DNA of 10,032 nucleotides from Opitutales bacterium (lineage in GTDB: Bacteria > Verrucomicrobiota > Verrucomicrobiia > Opitutales > Opitutaceae): positions 1 to 10,032 of the forward strand of contig JAJFLS010000588.1 in assembly GCA_021772595.1 (NCBI GenBank). The letters run 5' to 3'. Under the pieces are notes generated by a model. That model was not told where the DNA came from, made no database searches, and was given only the letters and a program-made list of their open reading frames with translations. This document shows, one piece after another, positions 1-6,862 of this stretch (position 1 is its first letter; the number at the start of each line of letters is the position of its first letter). The position numbers and the translations under genes were made by a program.

Positions 1-72
1 CCTCCCTACCTCTAATCTCCTAATTCTTACTTTTTACTTTATCCAGCCGCGTGCGCTCGTAGGGTCTTCGCC

Positions 73-1161
73 ATGCCAAATACATTCGGCAAACTATTTT
101 CTATCAGCACTTGGGGCGAAAGCCATGGGGGGGCTGTCGGCGTGGTCGTCGACGGGTGCCCGCCGAATTTGCCGATTACCGCGGAGGAGATTCAGGTGGA
201 GCTCGATCGGCGGCGTCCGGGGCAGAGCGATATCGTGACGCCCCGAAAGGAAGCCGATCAGGTGCAGATCATGTCGGGAGTTTACGAAGGCCGGACAACG
301 GGAACGCCAATTTCGATGTTCGTGTTCAATAAGGACCATCGCCCGGAAGCCTACTCCGAGATGAAAGAGAAATTCCGCCCCTCTCATGCGGACTACACGT
401 ATCAGACAAAATTCGGCCATCGCGACCCGGAAGGTGGCGGTCGTTCGTCGGCCAGAGAAACGATCGGTCGCGTCGCGGCCGGAGCGATCGCGAAAAAGAT
501 ATTGGGCCTTTCCGCGGGCGTGGAGACGATCGCGTTTGTGAAACGCGTTCAAGATATCGAGATGCCGGATGACGCGGCGATCTCAACCGAGCTGATTGAA
601 GCGAACGCGGTTCGCTGTCCGCATGCCGAGACGGCGGAAAAGATGATCGAGCGCATTCGGGAGGTTCGCGGCGAGGGCGACTCCGTGGGCGGCGTGATCG
701 AATGCCGGATACGCAATCTTCCCGTAGGACTGGGCGAGCCGGTATTTGATCGGTTCGAAGCGGATTTGGCGAAGGCCATGCTTTCGCTTCCTGCGACAAA
801 GGGATTTGAAATCGGTAGCGGATTTTCGGGTACGCTCCTGACAGGTTCTCAGCACAACGATCCGTTCGAGAATCGAGAAGGGGCAATACGCACCAAAACG
901 AATCGTTCGGGCGGGGTTCAAGGCGGCATCACTAATGGCGAGGAAGTCTATTTTCGCGTGGCGTTCAAGCCCACGGCGACGCTGATGCAATCGCAGGCGA
1001 CGGTGGATGTCGATGGGAACGAGACCGAGCTTAAGGCCCGCGGACGCCACGATCCTTGCGTATTGCCGCGGGCGGTTCCGATCGTAGCGGCGATGGCGAA
1101 TCTGGTGGCTCTCGATCACTGGATGCGTCAGCACGCGCAGAATCGTTTATTCACTTTCTAG
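73..1161 (+). CDS. aroC: Chorismate synthase
   Basis: Catalyses the last shikimate-pathway step, 5-enolpyruvylshikimate-3-phosphate to chorismate plus phosphate, using reduced FMN as a catalytic cofactor in the cytoplasm; chorismate feeds aromatic amino acids and folate or quinones. At 362 residues it has normal family length. Visible signatures: the N-terminal STWGESHGGAVG block with the conserved histidine at about residue 18, RRRPGQS near 47-52, RPSHADYTYQTKFGHRD at 102-118, the GGGRSSARETIGRVAAG block at 121-137, NRSGGVQGGITNGE around 277-290 and RHDPCVLPRAVPIVAAM near the C-terminus. The ATG at 73 is the natural start because the family begins a few residues before the WGESHG motif. No strong Shine-Dalgarno site precedes it; the short upstream stretch is pyrimidine-rich. 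The next gene begins within 20 nt, so the two are probably cotranscribed. Identification is secure. Confidence 0.98.
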   Translation: MPNTFGKLFSISTWGESHGGAVGVVVDGCPPNLPITAEEIQVELDRRRPGQSDIVTPRKEADQVQIMSGVYEGRTTGTPISMFVFNKDHRPEAYSEMKEKFRPSHADYTYQTKFGHRDPEGGGRSSARETIGRVAAGAIAKKILGLSAGVETIAFVKRVQDIEMPDDAAISTELIEANAVRCPHAETAEKMIERIREVRGEGDSVGGVIECRIRNLPVGLGEPVFDRFEADLAKAMLSLPATKGFEIGSGFSGTLLTGSQHNDPFENREGAIRTKTNRSGGVQGGITNGEEVYFRVAFKPTATLMQSQATVDVDGNETELKARGRHDPCVLPRAVPIVAAMANLVALDHWMRQHAQNRLFTF

Positions 1162-1180
1162 ATACGATCCACGATTGGCT

Positions 1181-1954
1181 ATGGTGGAGAGATATGCATA
1201 TATCATATTGGGCTCGCGAGGCGGCGGGCGGCGCGAGGTCCTGGCGGACTTGGTGGATTTCGGGATTCCCTCGGAGCAACCGACGGAGGTTATCGTTTCG
1301 GATGGCGATGCGGCAAGCTGGGGCGAGCCGTTGCCGATTCGCCATGAGAATTGTATAGTGAGTCAATTTGCATGGCGTGGAATCGAGGCTGGCCTGGGTA
1401 TCGAGCCGACTGGAGAGGCGGTCTTTGTGGTGGCGGATGGGCTGGCGGATCCGTCGGATTTCGTTGAGGCGTTTTTCGATTGGCTAAAGGGAGCGGACTA
1501 CGAGCTTGGCCGAATAATAACGGTGGCGGACTGCGCTCGCATTCAGAAGGAAAAGCAATTGCTGCTTTGGTATGATTGCTGTATCCATTTCTCGGATGTT
1601 GTACTGCTCAGCAATCGCAAAGATGTTCCGAATAAATGGGTGGACGAATTCAAGGATCGCTACTTGAAGGAGTACTACCCTTGCCTGTTCGAGTTCGTAA
1701 AGAAGGGCAGATTGTCGAATCCTTCGCTGGTTTTGGAGCCCCAAGCGCGGCGTATCTCCAGGCTCTTCGATGAGACGGATGAATTCGTTTTCATCGACGA
1801 GGATGTTGAGATCGAAGACGAGGGCGATGTTGACGAGGAGGAAGAGGACGAGGAATTCGAAGCGGGCGATCCCTCCAAGGATCCTTTTCTCGCGAGGATG
1901 GTCAACGGCCGGCGCGAGAAGACGCTGCCTGATGTGGGTAAGCTGATAAGCTAG
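1181..1954 (+). CDS. Degenerate CobW/G3E GTPase-like protein with acidic tail
   Basis: About 257 residues; function unknown. The order of motifs matches the N-terminal domain of CobW-type G3E P-loop GTPases (metallochaperones), but key residues are missing. Residues 7-19 (YIILGSRGGGRRE) sit where the Walker A loop should be, without the Lys-Ser/Thr. HENCIV (56-61) lies where CobW has its CxCC metal motif and keeps one cysteine. GLADP (87-91) matches the ETTGLADP switch, but the glutamate is Val. ITVADC (113-118) matches the ITVVD strand, and LLSNRKD (142-148) resembles LLNKTD with Lys replaced by Arg. The C-terminal CobW_C domain appears absent; instead residues 201-229 are mostly Asp/Glu. 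I chose the ATG at 1181; a TTG at 1175 adds two residues. No clear ribosome site. It follows aroC by 19 nt and ends 3 nt from a convergent gene. The family link is inferred from motif order; a GTP-independent scaffold or metal-handling role is speculation. Confidence 0.72.
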   Translation: MVERYAYIILGSRGGGRREVLADLVDFGIPSEQPTEVIVSDGDAASWGEPLPIRHENCIVSQFAWRGIEAGLGIEPTGEAVFVVADGLADPSDFVEAFFDWLKGADYELGRIITVADCARIQKEKQLLLWYDCCIHFSDVVLLSNRKDVPNKWVDEFKDRYLKEYYPCLFEFVKKGRLSNPSLVLEPQARRISRLFDETDEFVFIDEDVEIEDEGDVDEEEEDEEFEAGDPSKDPFLARMVNGRREKTLPDVGKLIS

Positions 1955-1957
1955 GCC

Positions 1958-2553
1958 TTAAACTCGATCCAGTTTTTGATGGGGTTCAGGGGGCAGGTCA
2001 ACTTCGATGGTGTCGCCAGAGGAAACAGCTCCGTCGGAAAGAACTACGCTCATGATTCCGGCTTTTCGAATGGGTTCCCCGTTGTCGTCTTTGTCGAGCA
2101 CGGCGTTCAAGAGGCCTGGCTTGAAATTATCGATCTGCCAACAGGGATTTCGCAGTCCTGATATTTCAACTACCGCTGATTCGCCGATGCGGAGAATGGC
2201 GTTTCTGGGGAGGGATAGCAGATCGATGCCTTCGGTGAGGATGTTCTCTCCCAGGTCGCCAGGCGATATTGCGAAGCCCTTTTTATCGAGCTCGGCGAGA
2301 AGTTCACGGGCGATGAGATGAACTTGTCGCAAATTCGGCTGAGTGGGATCCGCGGCCACTCTTGACCGATGTTTCACGGTTGATCCGCAATGAGCGTCTC
2401 CTTCGACGCCAAGTCCTTTTTTAAGGACGATCTTTTCGCAGACGTCTTTGCTGAATCTGTGTTCTCTGCTCCGGCTTACTGAGGCGACGCGTCCCGAGAG
2501 TCGGGGGTTGTTGTTGTCGATGAAGTTGGCGATATTCGAATATCGGTTTTCAT
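1958..2553 (-). CDS. MOSC domain protein, 5' part apparently frameshifted
   Basis: MOSC domains bind or transfer sulfur with a conserved cysteine and relate to the molybdenum-cofactor sulfurase C-terminus. Here the family is shown by GLGVEGDAH (about 2390-2416), KHRSRV, PNLRQVHLI, PGDLGENIL, and RNPCWQIDNFKPGLL with the likely active cysteine. A GTG at 2375-2377 could start a 139-residue protein, but same-frame sequence upstream to about 2494 encodes the conserved domain N-terminus (GRVASVSRSREHRFSKD, then EKIVLKKGLGVEGDAH), so that start would cut the domain. No ATG, GTG, TTG or CTG occurs in this frame between 2378 and the in-frame stop at 2576-2578. An ATG at 2551-2553 in another frame would join it if one base were missing in the five-C run (minus strand) at 2503-2507. 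So this is a frameshift, a sequencing error, or a rare AUU/AUC start. It lies 40 nt after the kinase stop, on the same strand. The end at 2553 is my inference. Confidence 0.78.
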
Positions 2554-2593
2554 CGGCAGGCTGTCCAATGGTTTTCTAGGTTCGAGATCGCCT

Positions 2594-4276
2594 CTAATTG
2601 CTATTGAGAGCTTCGCGTATCTTGTTGGACATGTTCTCCAGGTTGAATGGCTTCGCGATGTAGTTCTCGTTTTGTTCGGCGACTCCGCAATGAGCGACCC
2701 TGTCGGATCGGTAGCCAGACATAAATAGGACTTTGAGTTCTGGGCGGAGCGCCTGCATTCGATTGGCCAAGTCGCGGCCGTTCATCTCAGGCATTACGAC
2801 GTCGCTGATCAGCAACTGTATCTTGCCCGTGTGGTTCTTGACCAAAGACATGGCCTGGCTTGGGGAGGCTGCTTCCAGAACGTTGTATCCCATTCTCTCA
2901 AGCATCGCCTTCAGCAACTTGAGAAGATCGACCTCATCCTCGACGATCATCACGGTCTCGTCATGCATCTGAGGGTTCGGGTTTGGCGTCTTGTCAATGC
3001 CTCGTTCGTCTACCTCGCCCTGGTTGCGCGGGATGTAAATATCGAAGGTGGTTCCGACTCCGACTTCGCTTCGGGTTTTTATGAAGCCGTTGCGCTGTTT
3101 GATGATGCTGTGGATAATCGAAAGTCCCATCCCGGTGCCCTGGTTGCTGGGCTTGGTGGTGTAGAATGGCTCGAAAATCTTGCCCAGCGTTTCGTTGTCC
3201 ATGCCGCTGCCGTTGTCTCTTACAGACAGAACGACGTATTCCCCGGGCTCGAATTCGCCGAACTCGGCACAGAGCGTGTCATCGAGGATTAGGTTCTTCG
3301 TTTCAATTGTGATCTTGCCCACGCCTGCGATGGCGTCTTTGGCGTTGATGCACAAATTGACTAGAATCTGATCAAGGTTGGAGGGATCCATCTTGATGGG
3401 CCAAAGAGCCGAACCGGGATTGAGGGTCAGGTCCACGTCCTCGCCGATCAGGCGGCAGAGCATCTTGAGCATGCTCTCCACGGACTCGTTCAAGTCTAGC
3501 ACTTGGGGGGCCTGATTCTGGCTTCTTGTGAATGCGAGCAGCTGACGGGTGATGCCTTTGGATTTTTCCGCGACCTTAACGATGTACTTCAGCCGGTTGT
3601 ACATTTCTTCGCACGGCTCGAGCTCCATTAGGCTCATTTCGGCGTATCCGAGAATCACGCTCAGCAAATTATTGAAATCGTGCGCGACGCCTCCTGCCAG
3701 ATGGCCCATCGCTTCTAGCCGATGAGATTGGACCAGCTGCTGCTGCAGGTCATCCTGCTCCTGCTCCAGTTTTTTGCCTTTAGTGATGTTCTCGACGAAA
3801 ACTGCGAACCCGTCGTGCGGACTATTATGGGCGTGATAGGGAACGATCCATCCGTGGAGGAAATGGATAGCGCCATCCTTGTCAGTGATCTGCTCCTCAT
3901 AATCGACCATCGAGTTATTGAGAGCCGCTTCGATCTTAACTTTCAATCGACTGTAGACATTCTCGCCCAGGACTTCCCGTATGTGTTTGCCGACCGCGTC
4001 ATTTTGCGAGATTCCGAAGAACACTGAGTAATTCGAGTTTATCGCCCGGTATCTCTCGTTTGAGTCCACGCATGCGACCATTAGCGGATTCGCTTCGAAA
4101 AATGGATTCTGTTTTCCGTCGTTTTCGCAAAGCATAGCCAACGAGCCTTGCAGCTCTTCGCTATTATGGCCGTTCTCGTGCAATTCTCCCTCAAGCTCAG
4201 CGACGCGCTCCTGCAATTGCTGGACTTTGCGTCGCAATTCGGAAGCGCTTTCTGTGTCTATCTCTGAATCGTGCAT
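2594..4276 (-). CDS. Soluble PAS hybrid sensor histidine kinase with C-terminal receiver
   Basis: A 560-residue two-component sensor. In order: N-terminal coiled coil (about 10-45, heptad Leu/Glu); PAS domain (about 57-165) with a PAC-like end DGFAVFVENIT; a second short coiled coil (166-187); HisKA with the H-box GGVAHDFNNLLSVILGYAE, phosphoacceptor His199; HATPase_c with N-box NLCINAKDAI (307-316), G1 DNGSGMD (354-360), F-box FEPFYTTK (368-375) and G2 GTGMGLSII (380-388); then a receiver (about 440-558) with acidic pair E446/D447, phosphoacceptor D492 in SDVVMPEMNG, and K542 in AKPF. All catalytic residues are present, so it should autophosphorylate and pass phosphate to its own receiver. 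There is no signal peptide or membrane segment, so sensing is cytoplasmic, through the PAS domain. The kinase-receiver half resembles CckA-type hybrids. No response regulator or phosphotransferase gene adjoins it. The start ATG at 4274-4276 has no clear Shine-Dalgarno site. Confidence 0.95.
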   Translation of the reverse strand: MHDSEIDTESASELRRKVQQLQERVAELEGELHENGHNSEELQGSLAMLCENDGKQNPFFEANPLMVACVDSNERYRAINSNYSVFFGISQNDAVGKHIREVLGENVYSRLKVKIEAALNNSMVDYEEQITDKDGAIHFLHGWIVPYHAHNSPHDGFAVFVENITKGKKLEQEQDDLQQQLVQSHRLEAMGHLAGGVAHDFNNLLSVILGYAEMSLMELEPCEEMYNRLKYIVKVAEKSKGITRQLLAFTRSQNQAPQVLDLNESVESMLKMLCRLIGEDVDLTLNPGSALWPIKMDPSNLDQILVNLCINAKDAIAGVGKITIETKNLILDDTLCAEFGEFEPGEYVVLSVRDNGSGMDNETLGKIFEPFYTTKPSNQGTGMGLSIIHSIIKQRNGFIKTRSEVGVGTTFDIYIPRNQGEVDERGIDKTPNPNPQMHDETVMIVEDEVDLLKLLKAMLERMGYNVLEAASPSQAMSLVKNHTGKIQLLISDVVMPEMNGRDLANRMQALRPELKVLFMSGYRSDRVAHCGVAEQNENYIAKPFNLENMSNKIREALNSN

Positions 4277-4680
4277 TAGTCGCTAGGGGTACTGCGGCTT
4301 GTGAAGAGGGGGAATCCGCACCGCAAAGTTCACGAAGTGAATCCGACATTAAATAGTCATATTGATAATCGGATTATGAGTCGATTGATCAAGACTAATA
4401 CAGTGATTCAAGTCCCTGATAAAGGGGGTTTTAAGGTTCTGTTACATGCGAAGCTCCAGGCGTGATTGGAGGTGGTGGATCGCATCTGTTTGGCAAAGTA
4501 TTCATGCGTATTTCGAGCGATACTAAGTATTGCCGTAGCAAGTACTGCGCTTGATGCTAAGCTGACTTGCTATATAGGTTGTTGCGATGCCTAGGTAGCG
4601 CTTAGGAGGTATTGGAAACATATAGTAATATTACGCGAATTGGCGGTGAGCAACTTCTGCTCGGGCAGGCGCAATGGCCG
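4277..4680. other. 404-nt intergenic region upstream of the kinase gene
   Basis: This gap separates the malic enzyme stop from the kinase start, both on the minus strand, so it should hold the kinase promoter and any terminator for the malic enzyme gene. I see no convincing -35/-10 pair and no hairpin followed by a T run. A 5-bp hairpin (GAGCA-ACTTC-TGCTC) at 4648-4662 lies just past the malic enzyme stop but lacks a U-tract. Small inverted repeats lie close to the kinase start and are listed separately. A 29-codon open frame on the plus strand (4376-4465) has no supporting evidence. None of the GTAGG-headed repeats seen elsewhere in the window occurs here. Confidence 0.5.
4329..4375. repeat. 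Two small adjoining inverted repeats in the kinase leader
   Basis: TTCAC-GAA-GTGAA at 4329-4341 is a perfect 5-bp inverted repeat around GAA. It adjoins a 7-bp inverted repeat, AATCCGA at 4340-4346 and TCGGATT at 4369-4375, with a 22-nt AT-rich spacer. They lie 53-100 nt upstream of the kinase start and could be an operator or an mRNA leader structure. Arms this short arise often by chance, so a function is only a suggestion. Confidence 0.3.
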
Positions 4681-5853
4681 TTATTCAAACGCATCCTTAA
4701 CCGCTTGAGCGACGTTTTGAGCGACGCCTTTATCCAATACGGAAGGAAGTATCTTCTCTGGGGTAGGATCGGCAATATGATTTGCTAGAGCGTAGGCGGC
4801 AGCGATTTTCATCTTGTTTGTTATCGTAGTAGCCCGCGCGTCTAGCGCGCCTCTGAATATGCCAGGGAACGCGAGCACGTTGTTCACCTGATTCGGGAAA
4901 TCGCTTCGACCGGTTCCGACGACGAATGCTCCGGCCTTCTTCGCTTCATCGGGCATGATTTCTGGCGTGGGATTGGCCATCGCCAAGATAATCGGATCGG
5001 AGTTCATCGTCTCGACCATCGCAGACGTTAGAACGTTGCCCACGCTGACGCCGATGAAGATGTCGGCTCCTTGGAGAATGTCGCCGAGGCAGCCTTCCCG
5101 ATGCTGTCGATTAGTGATCTGGGCGATCTTCATCTTCGTGACATTGTTTGCGATATCCTGGCGAGTTCGCGATATTGCGCCCTTGGAATCGCAAACGATG
5201 ATTTCCTTGACCGATTCGCAGACGGAAGGGTCGTGGCCGACGCATAGTAGAAGTTCGGCGATCGCCGTGCCGGCCGCTCCTGCTCCGTTTATGACAATCG
5301 AAAGATCATGAAGGCTTTTATTCGCGAGCTTGGCGGCGTTGATCAATGCCGCCAGAAGAACGATCGCCGTTCCGTGCTGGTCGTCGTGAAATACAGGAAT
5401 CCCAATATCCTGAAGCGCCGCCTCGATTTCGAAACAGCGCGGCGCGGAAATATCCTCGAGGTTGATTCCGCCGAAAACCGGAGCGATGTTTTTTACCAAG
5501 TTTATTATTTCGTCGGGTTCTTGAGTGTTAACGCAAATAGGAAACCCATCGATATCCGAATACTCCTTAAATAATATCGCTTTCCCCTCCATTACGGGAA
5601 TGGCCGCGCTGGCGCCGATATTGCCTAGTCCGAGTACTGCGGATCCGTCGGAAACGATGGCGACAGTATTCTTTTTTATCGTTAAATCATATACCCTCTT
5701 AGGGTCTTCGTTGATCTCTCTACATACTTGAGCGACCCCTGGGGTGTACGCGATGGATAGATCATTTCGATCCCTTATCGGGAACTTGGATCTAATTTCC
5801 AATTTTCCACCCAGTTCTTCATGCAGCTTTATTGATTCTTCGTCGTAATTCAT
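4681..5853 (-). CDS. NAD(P)-dependent malic enzyme, short form (oxaloacetate-decarboxylating type)
   Basis: Oxidatively decarboxylates malate to pyruvate with NAD(P)H production, in the cytoplasm; a divalent metal is needed. The 390 residues match the short bacterial class (as in Bacillus YtsJ), without the phosphotransacetylase-like C-terminal domain of MaeB. Visible signatures: SIAYTPGVAQVC with catalytic Tyr36; VSDGSAVLGLGNIGA (67-81), the family signature; MEGKAILFKEYSDIDGFPI with catalytic Lys91; NLEDISAP (131-138, metal-binding Glu-Asp); VFHDDQHGTAIV (154-165, metal Asp); the Rossmann loop NGAGAAGTAIAE (189-200); and MANPTPEI with RSDFPNQVNNVLAFPGIFRGALD. Cofactor preference cannot be settled by eye. 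The start ATG at 5851-5853 precedes the usual LHEELGGKLE; no Shine-Dalgarno site is visible, and the upstream sequence is AT-rich. It stands alone, with a repeat element upstream and a 404-nt gap downstream. Its base composition looks lower in GC than the flanking genes. Confidence 0.96.
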   Translation of the reverse strand: MNYDEESIKLHEELGGKLEIRSKFPIRDRNDLSIAYTPGVAQVCREINEDPKRVYDLTIKKNTVAIVSDGSAVLGLGNIGASAAIPVMEGKAILFKEYSDIDGFPICVNTQEPDEIINLVKNIAPVFGGINLEDISAPRCFEIEAALQDIGIPVFHDDQHGTAIVLLAALINAAKLANKSLHDLSIVINGAGAAGTAIAELLLCVGHDPSVCESVKEIIVCDSKGAISRTRQDIANNVTKMKIAQITNRQHREGCLGDILQGADIFIGVSVGNVLTSAMVETMNSDPIILAMANPTPEIMPDEAKKAGAFVVGTGRSDFPNQVNNVLAFPGIFRGALDARATTITNKMKIAAAYALANHIADPTPEKILPSVLDKGVAQNVAQAVKDAFE

Positions 5854-5968
5854 AATCGATTTTGTCGCTAAAATTTAGAAAATCACTTTCTAGTATCTGT
5901 ATTACGAATCGCCGAATATATTGATTGTTGGATTATCACTTCGCAACTCGCGGAAGACCCTTGTTTTA

Positions 5969-6111
5969 GAGAGTGTCCAAAATGTCTGGATTGTAATGAT
6001 GTTCCGATTGTAGGGGCTTCGCTTGCGGAGACCGAGTATGAAGAGTTCGAGCTACTTCTGCGGTCTCCGTAAGCGAAGCCCCTACAGGTTTTCGAATTAT
6101 TAGACACTCTC
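5969..6111. mobile_element. MITE-like element with IS5-type ends, enclosing a REP doublet
   Basis: The 9-bp ends GAGAGTGTC (5969-5977) and GACACTCTC (6103-6111) are perfect inverted repeats. With mismatches, similarity continues inward: GAGAGTGTCCAAAAT on the left against GAGAGTGTCTAATAA on the right. Both ends are flanked by a directly repeated TTA (5966-5968 and 6112-6114), which fits a 3-bp target duplication. From memory, ends starting GAG and TNA duplications are typical of IS1031-like members of the IS5 family. The 143-bp unit has no transposase frame, so it would have to be moved in trans. It sits between the thioesterase stop (6130) and the malic enzyme start (5853), 18 nt past the thioesterase, where it could act as an mRNA hairpin. 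It may instead be a deletion remnant of a full IS. Confidence 0.6.
6009..6086. repeat. REP-like doublet (26-bp inverted repeat, one mismatch)
   Basis: The arm at 6009-6034 starts TGTAGGGGCTTCGCTTGC. The arm at 6061-6086 is its reverse complement except for one base (TTGC against TTAC), with a 26-nt spacer. Each arm has the layout of a REP unit: a GTAGG head followed by an imperfect palindrome with a TT centre (CTTCGC-TT-GCGGAG). Two head-out units facing each other match the REPIN pattern mobilised by RAYT (TnpA-REP) transposases; no such gene is in the window. Transcribed from either strand it would form a long hairpin between the thioesterase and malic enzyme genes, possibly limiting read-through or protecting RNA ends. 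Confidence 0.8.
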
Positions 6112-6129
6112 TTAGTGCGGTCGGCATTT

Positions 6130-6606
6130 CTACTTCTTCAATACTTCCAGCTCCTTCTGATTAATTCTTCGCAAATCCATTATCCTGATCGCGTATTCTT
6201 CCATGCTAATGTCAGTTTCATTAGTTGGTTCCCACGAGGGAACCTCGACTGGCGTTCCATTTTCATCCACAGCGACGAATACCATTATGCAATGTATTGC
6301 TTTTGAGAGTTCGCATTGTTTCGGATTGCACGAGTTTAGCGTCACAGCAATGTGCATACTCGTCCTTCCGGTGTGAATGATTTTCGCGTTAACCTCAACC
6401 AGATCGCCAACAGGGATGGGGCTATGGAAATTGATATCCCCGACGAAAGCAGTTACGCAGTAACGGCCGCTCCAAACCGTCGCGCAAAGGTATCCGGCTT
6501 GATCCAGCCACTTCATGGCGGAACCGCCGTGAACATTCCCGCCGAAATTGACGTCAGTTGGCTGGGCAAGAAAACGCAGGGTTATTTCTCTTTTCTCGTC
6601 GGGCAT
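6130..6606 (-). CDS. Acyl-CoA thioesterase, hotdog fold (YciA/BACH-like)
   Basis: Predicted to hydrolyse acyl-CoA to free acid and CoA in the cytoplasm, as YciA and ACOT7-type enzymes do. The protein has 158 residues, normal for a single hotdog domain. Evidence: TDVNFGGNVHGGSAMKWLDQAGYLCA (18-42), which matches the family's G-G-N-x-x-G-G helix block, with Asp35 in the usual catalytic position; FVGDINFHSPIPVGDLVEVNAKIIHTGRTSM (54-84), the strand region typical of this group; and an acid/Lys-rich C-terminal helix. Substrate chain length cannot be read from the sequence. I chose the ATG at 6604-6606, ahead of the conserved REITLRFLAQPTD; a TTG at 6625-6627 would add seven residues. The following gene on this strand is malic enzyme, separated by the MITE-like element. 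The upstream 256 nt contain only an AT-rich imperfect inverted repeat (6755-6779). Confidence 0.92.
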   Translation of the reverse strand: MPDEKREITLRFLAQPTDVNFGGNVHGGSAMKWLDQAGYLCATVWSGRYCVTAFVGDINFHSPIPVGDLVEVNAKIIHTGRTSMHIAVTLNSCNPKQCELSKAIHCIMVFVAVDENGTPVEVPSWEPTNETDISMEEYAIRIMDLRRINQKELEVLKK

Positions 6607-6862
6607 TTGCTGGGAGGTTCCGTTCAAGTTTGCAGGATATCGGTGGGAATGATCTCACCGTAAATTGTATTGGGGTTTGGGATCAGGTGGGCGACGCTTC
6701 TTAATCGCCGCGAATGCTATCGAGATCTATTTGGTCGCTTTCGATAGGCAAGATCCAAAATATAAATACCTATATTTGGCACGCTTATCTGCATATATTG
6801 CCACGTTCGCAGCAATATTAGAACAAGTGGTAGGGTCCGGGCGACGTCCCGAAGGAAAGACT

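Noticed and set aside
1..72. Pyrimidine-rich stretch ahead of aroC as a leader or riboswitch
   Set aside because: Too short and without pairing structure; the upstream context is outside the window.
1675..1905. Minus-strand frame with a long poly-serine run
   Set aside because: It is only the antisense of the Asp/Glu-rich tail of the CobW-like gene (GAN codons read as serine).
4376..4465. 29-codon plus-strand open frame (MSRLIKTNTVIQVPDKGG...) in the kinase upstream gap
   Set aside because: No ribosome site, no recognisable motif, and a frame this short is expected by chance.
4648..4662. GAGCA-ACTTC-TGCTC hairpin as malic enzyme terminator
   Set aside because: Only a 5-bp stem, with no T run after it on the minus strand.
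6755..6779. AT-rich imperfect inverted repeat (CCAAAATATA...TATATTTGG) as an operator or terminator
   Set aside because: Low-complexity AT sequence gives such symmetry easily; no clear promoter is aligned with it.
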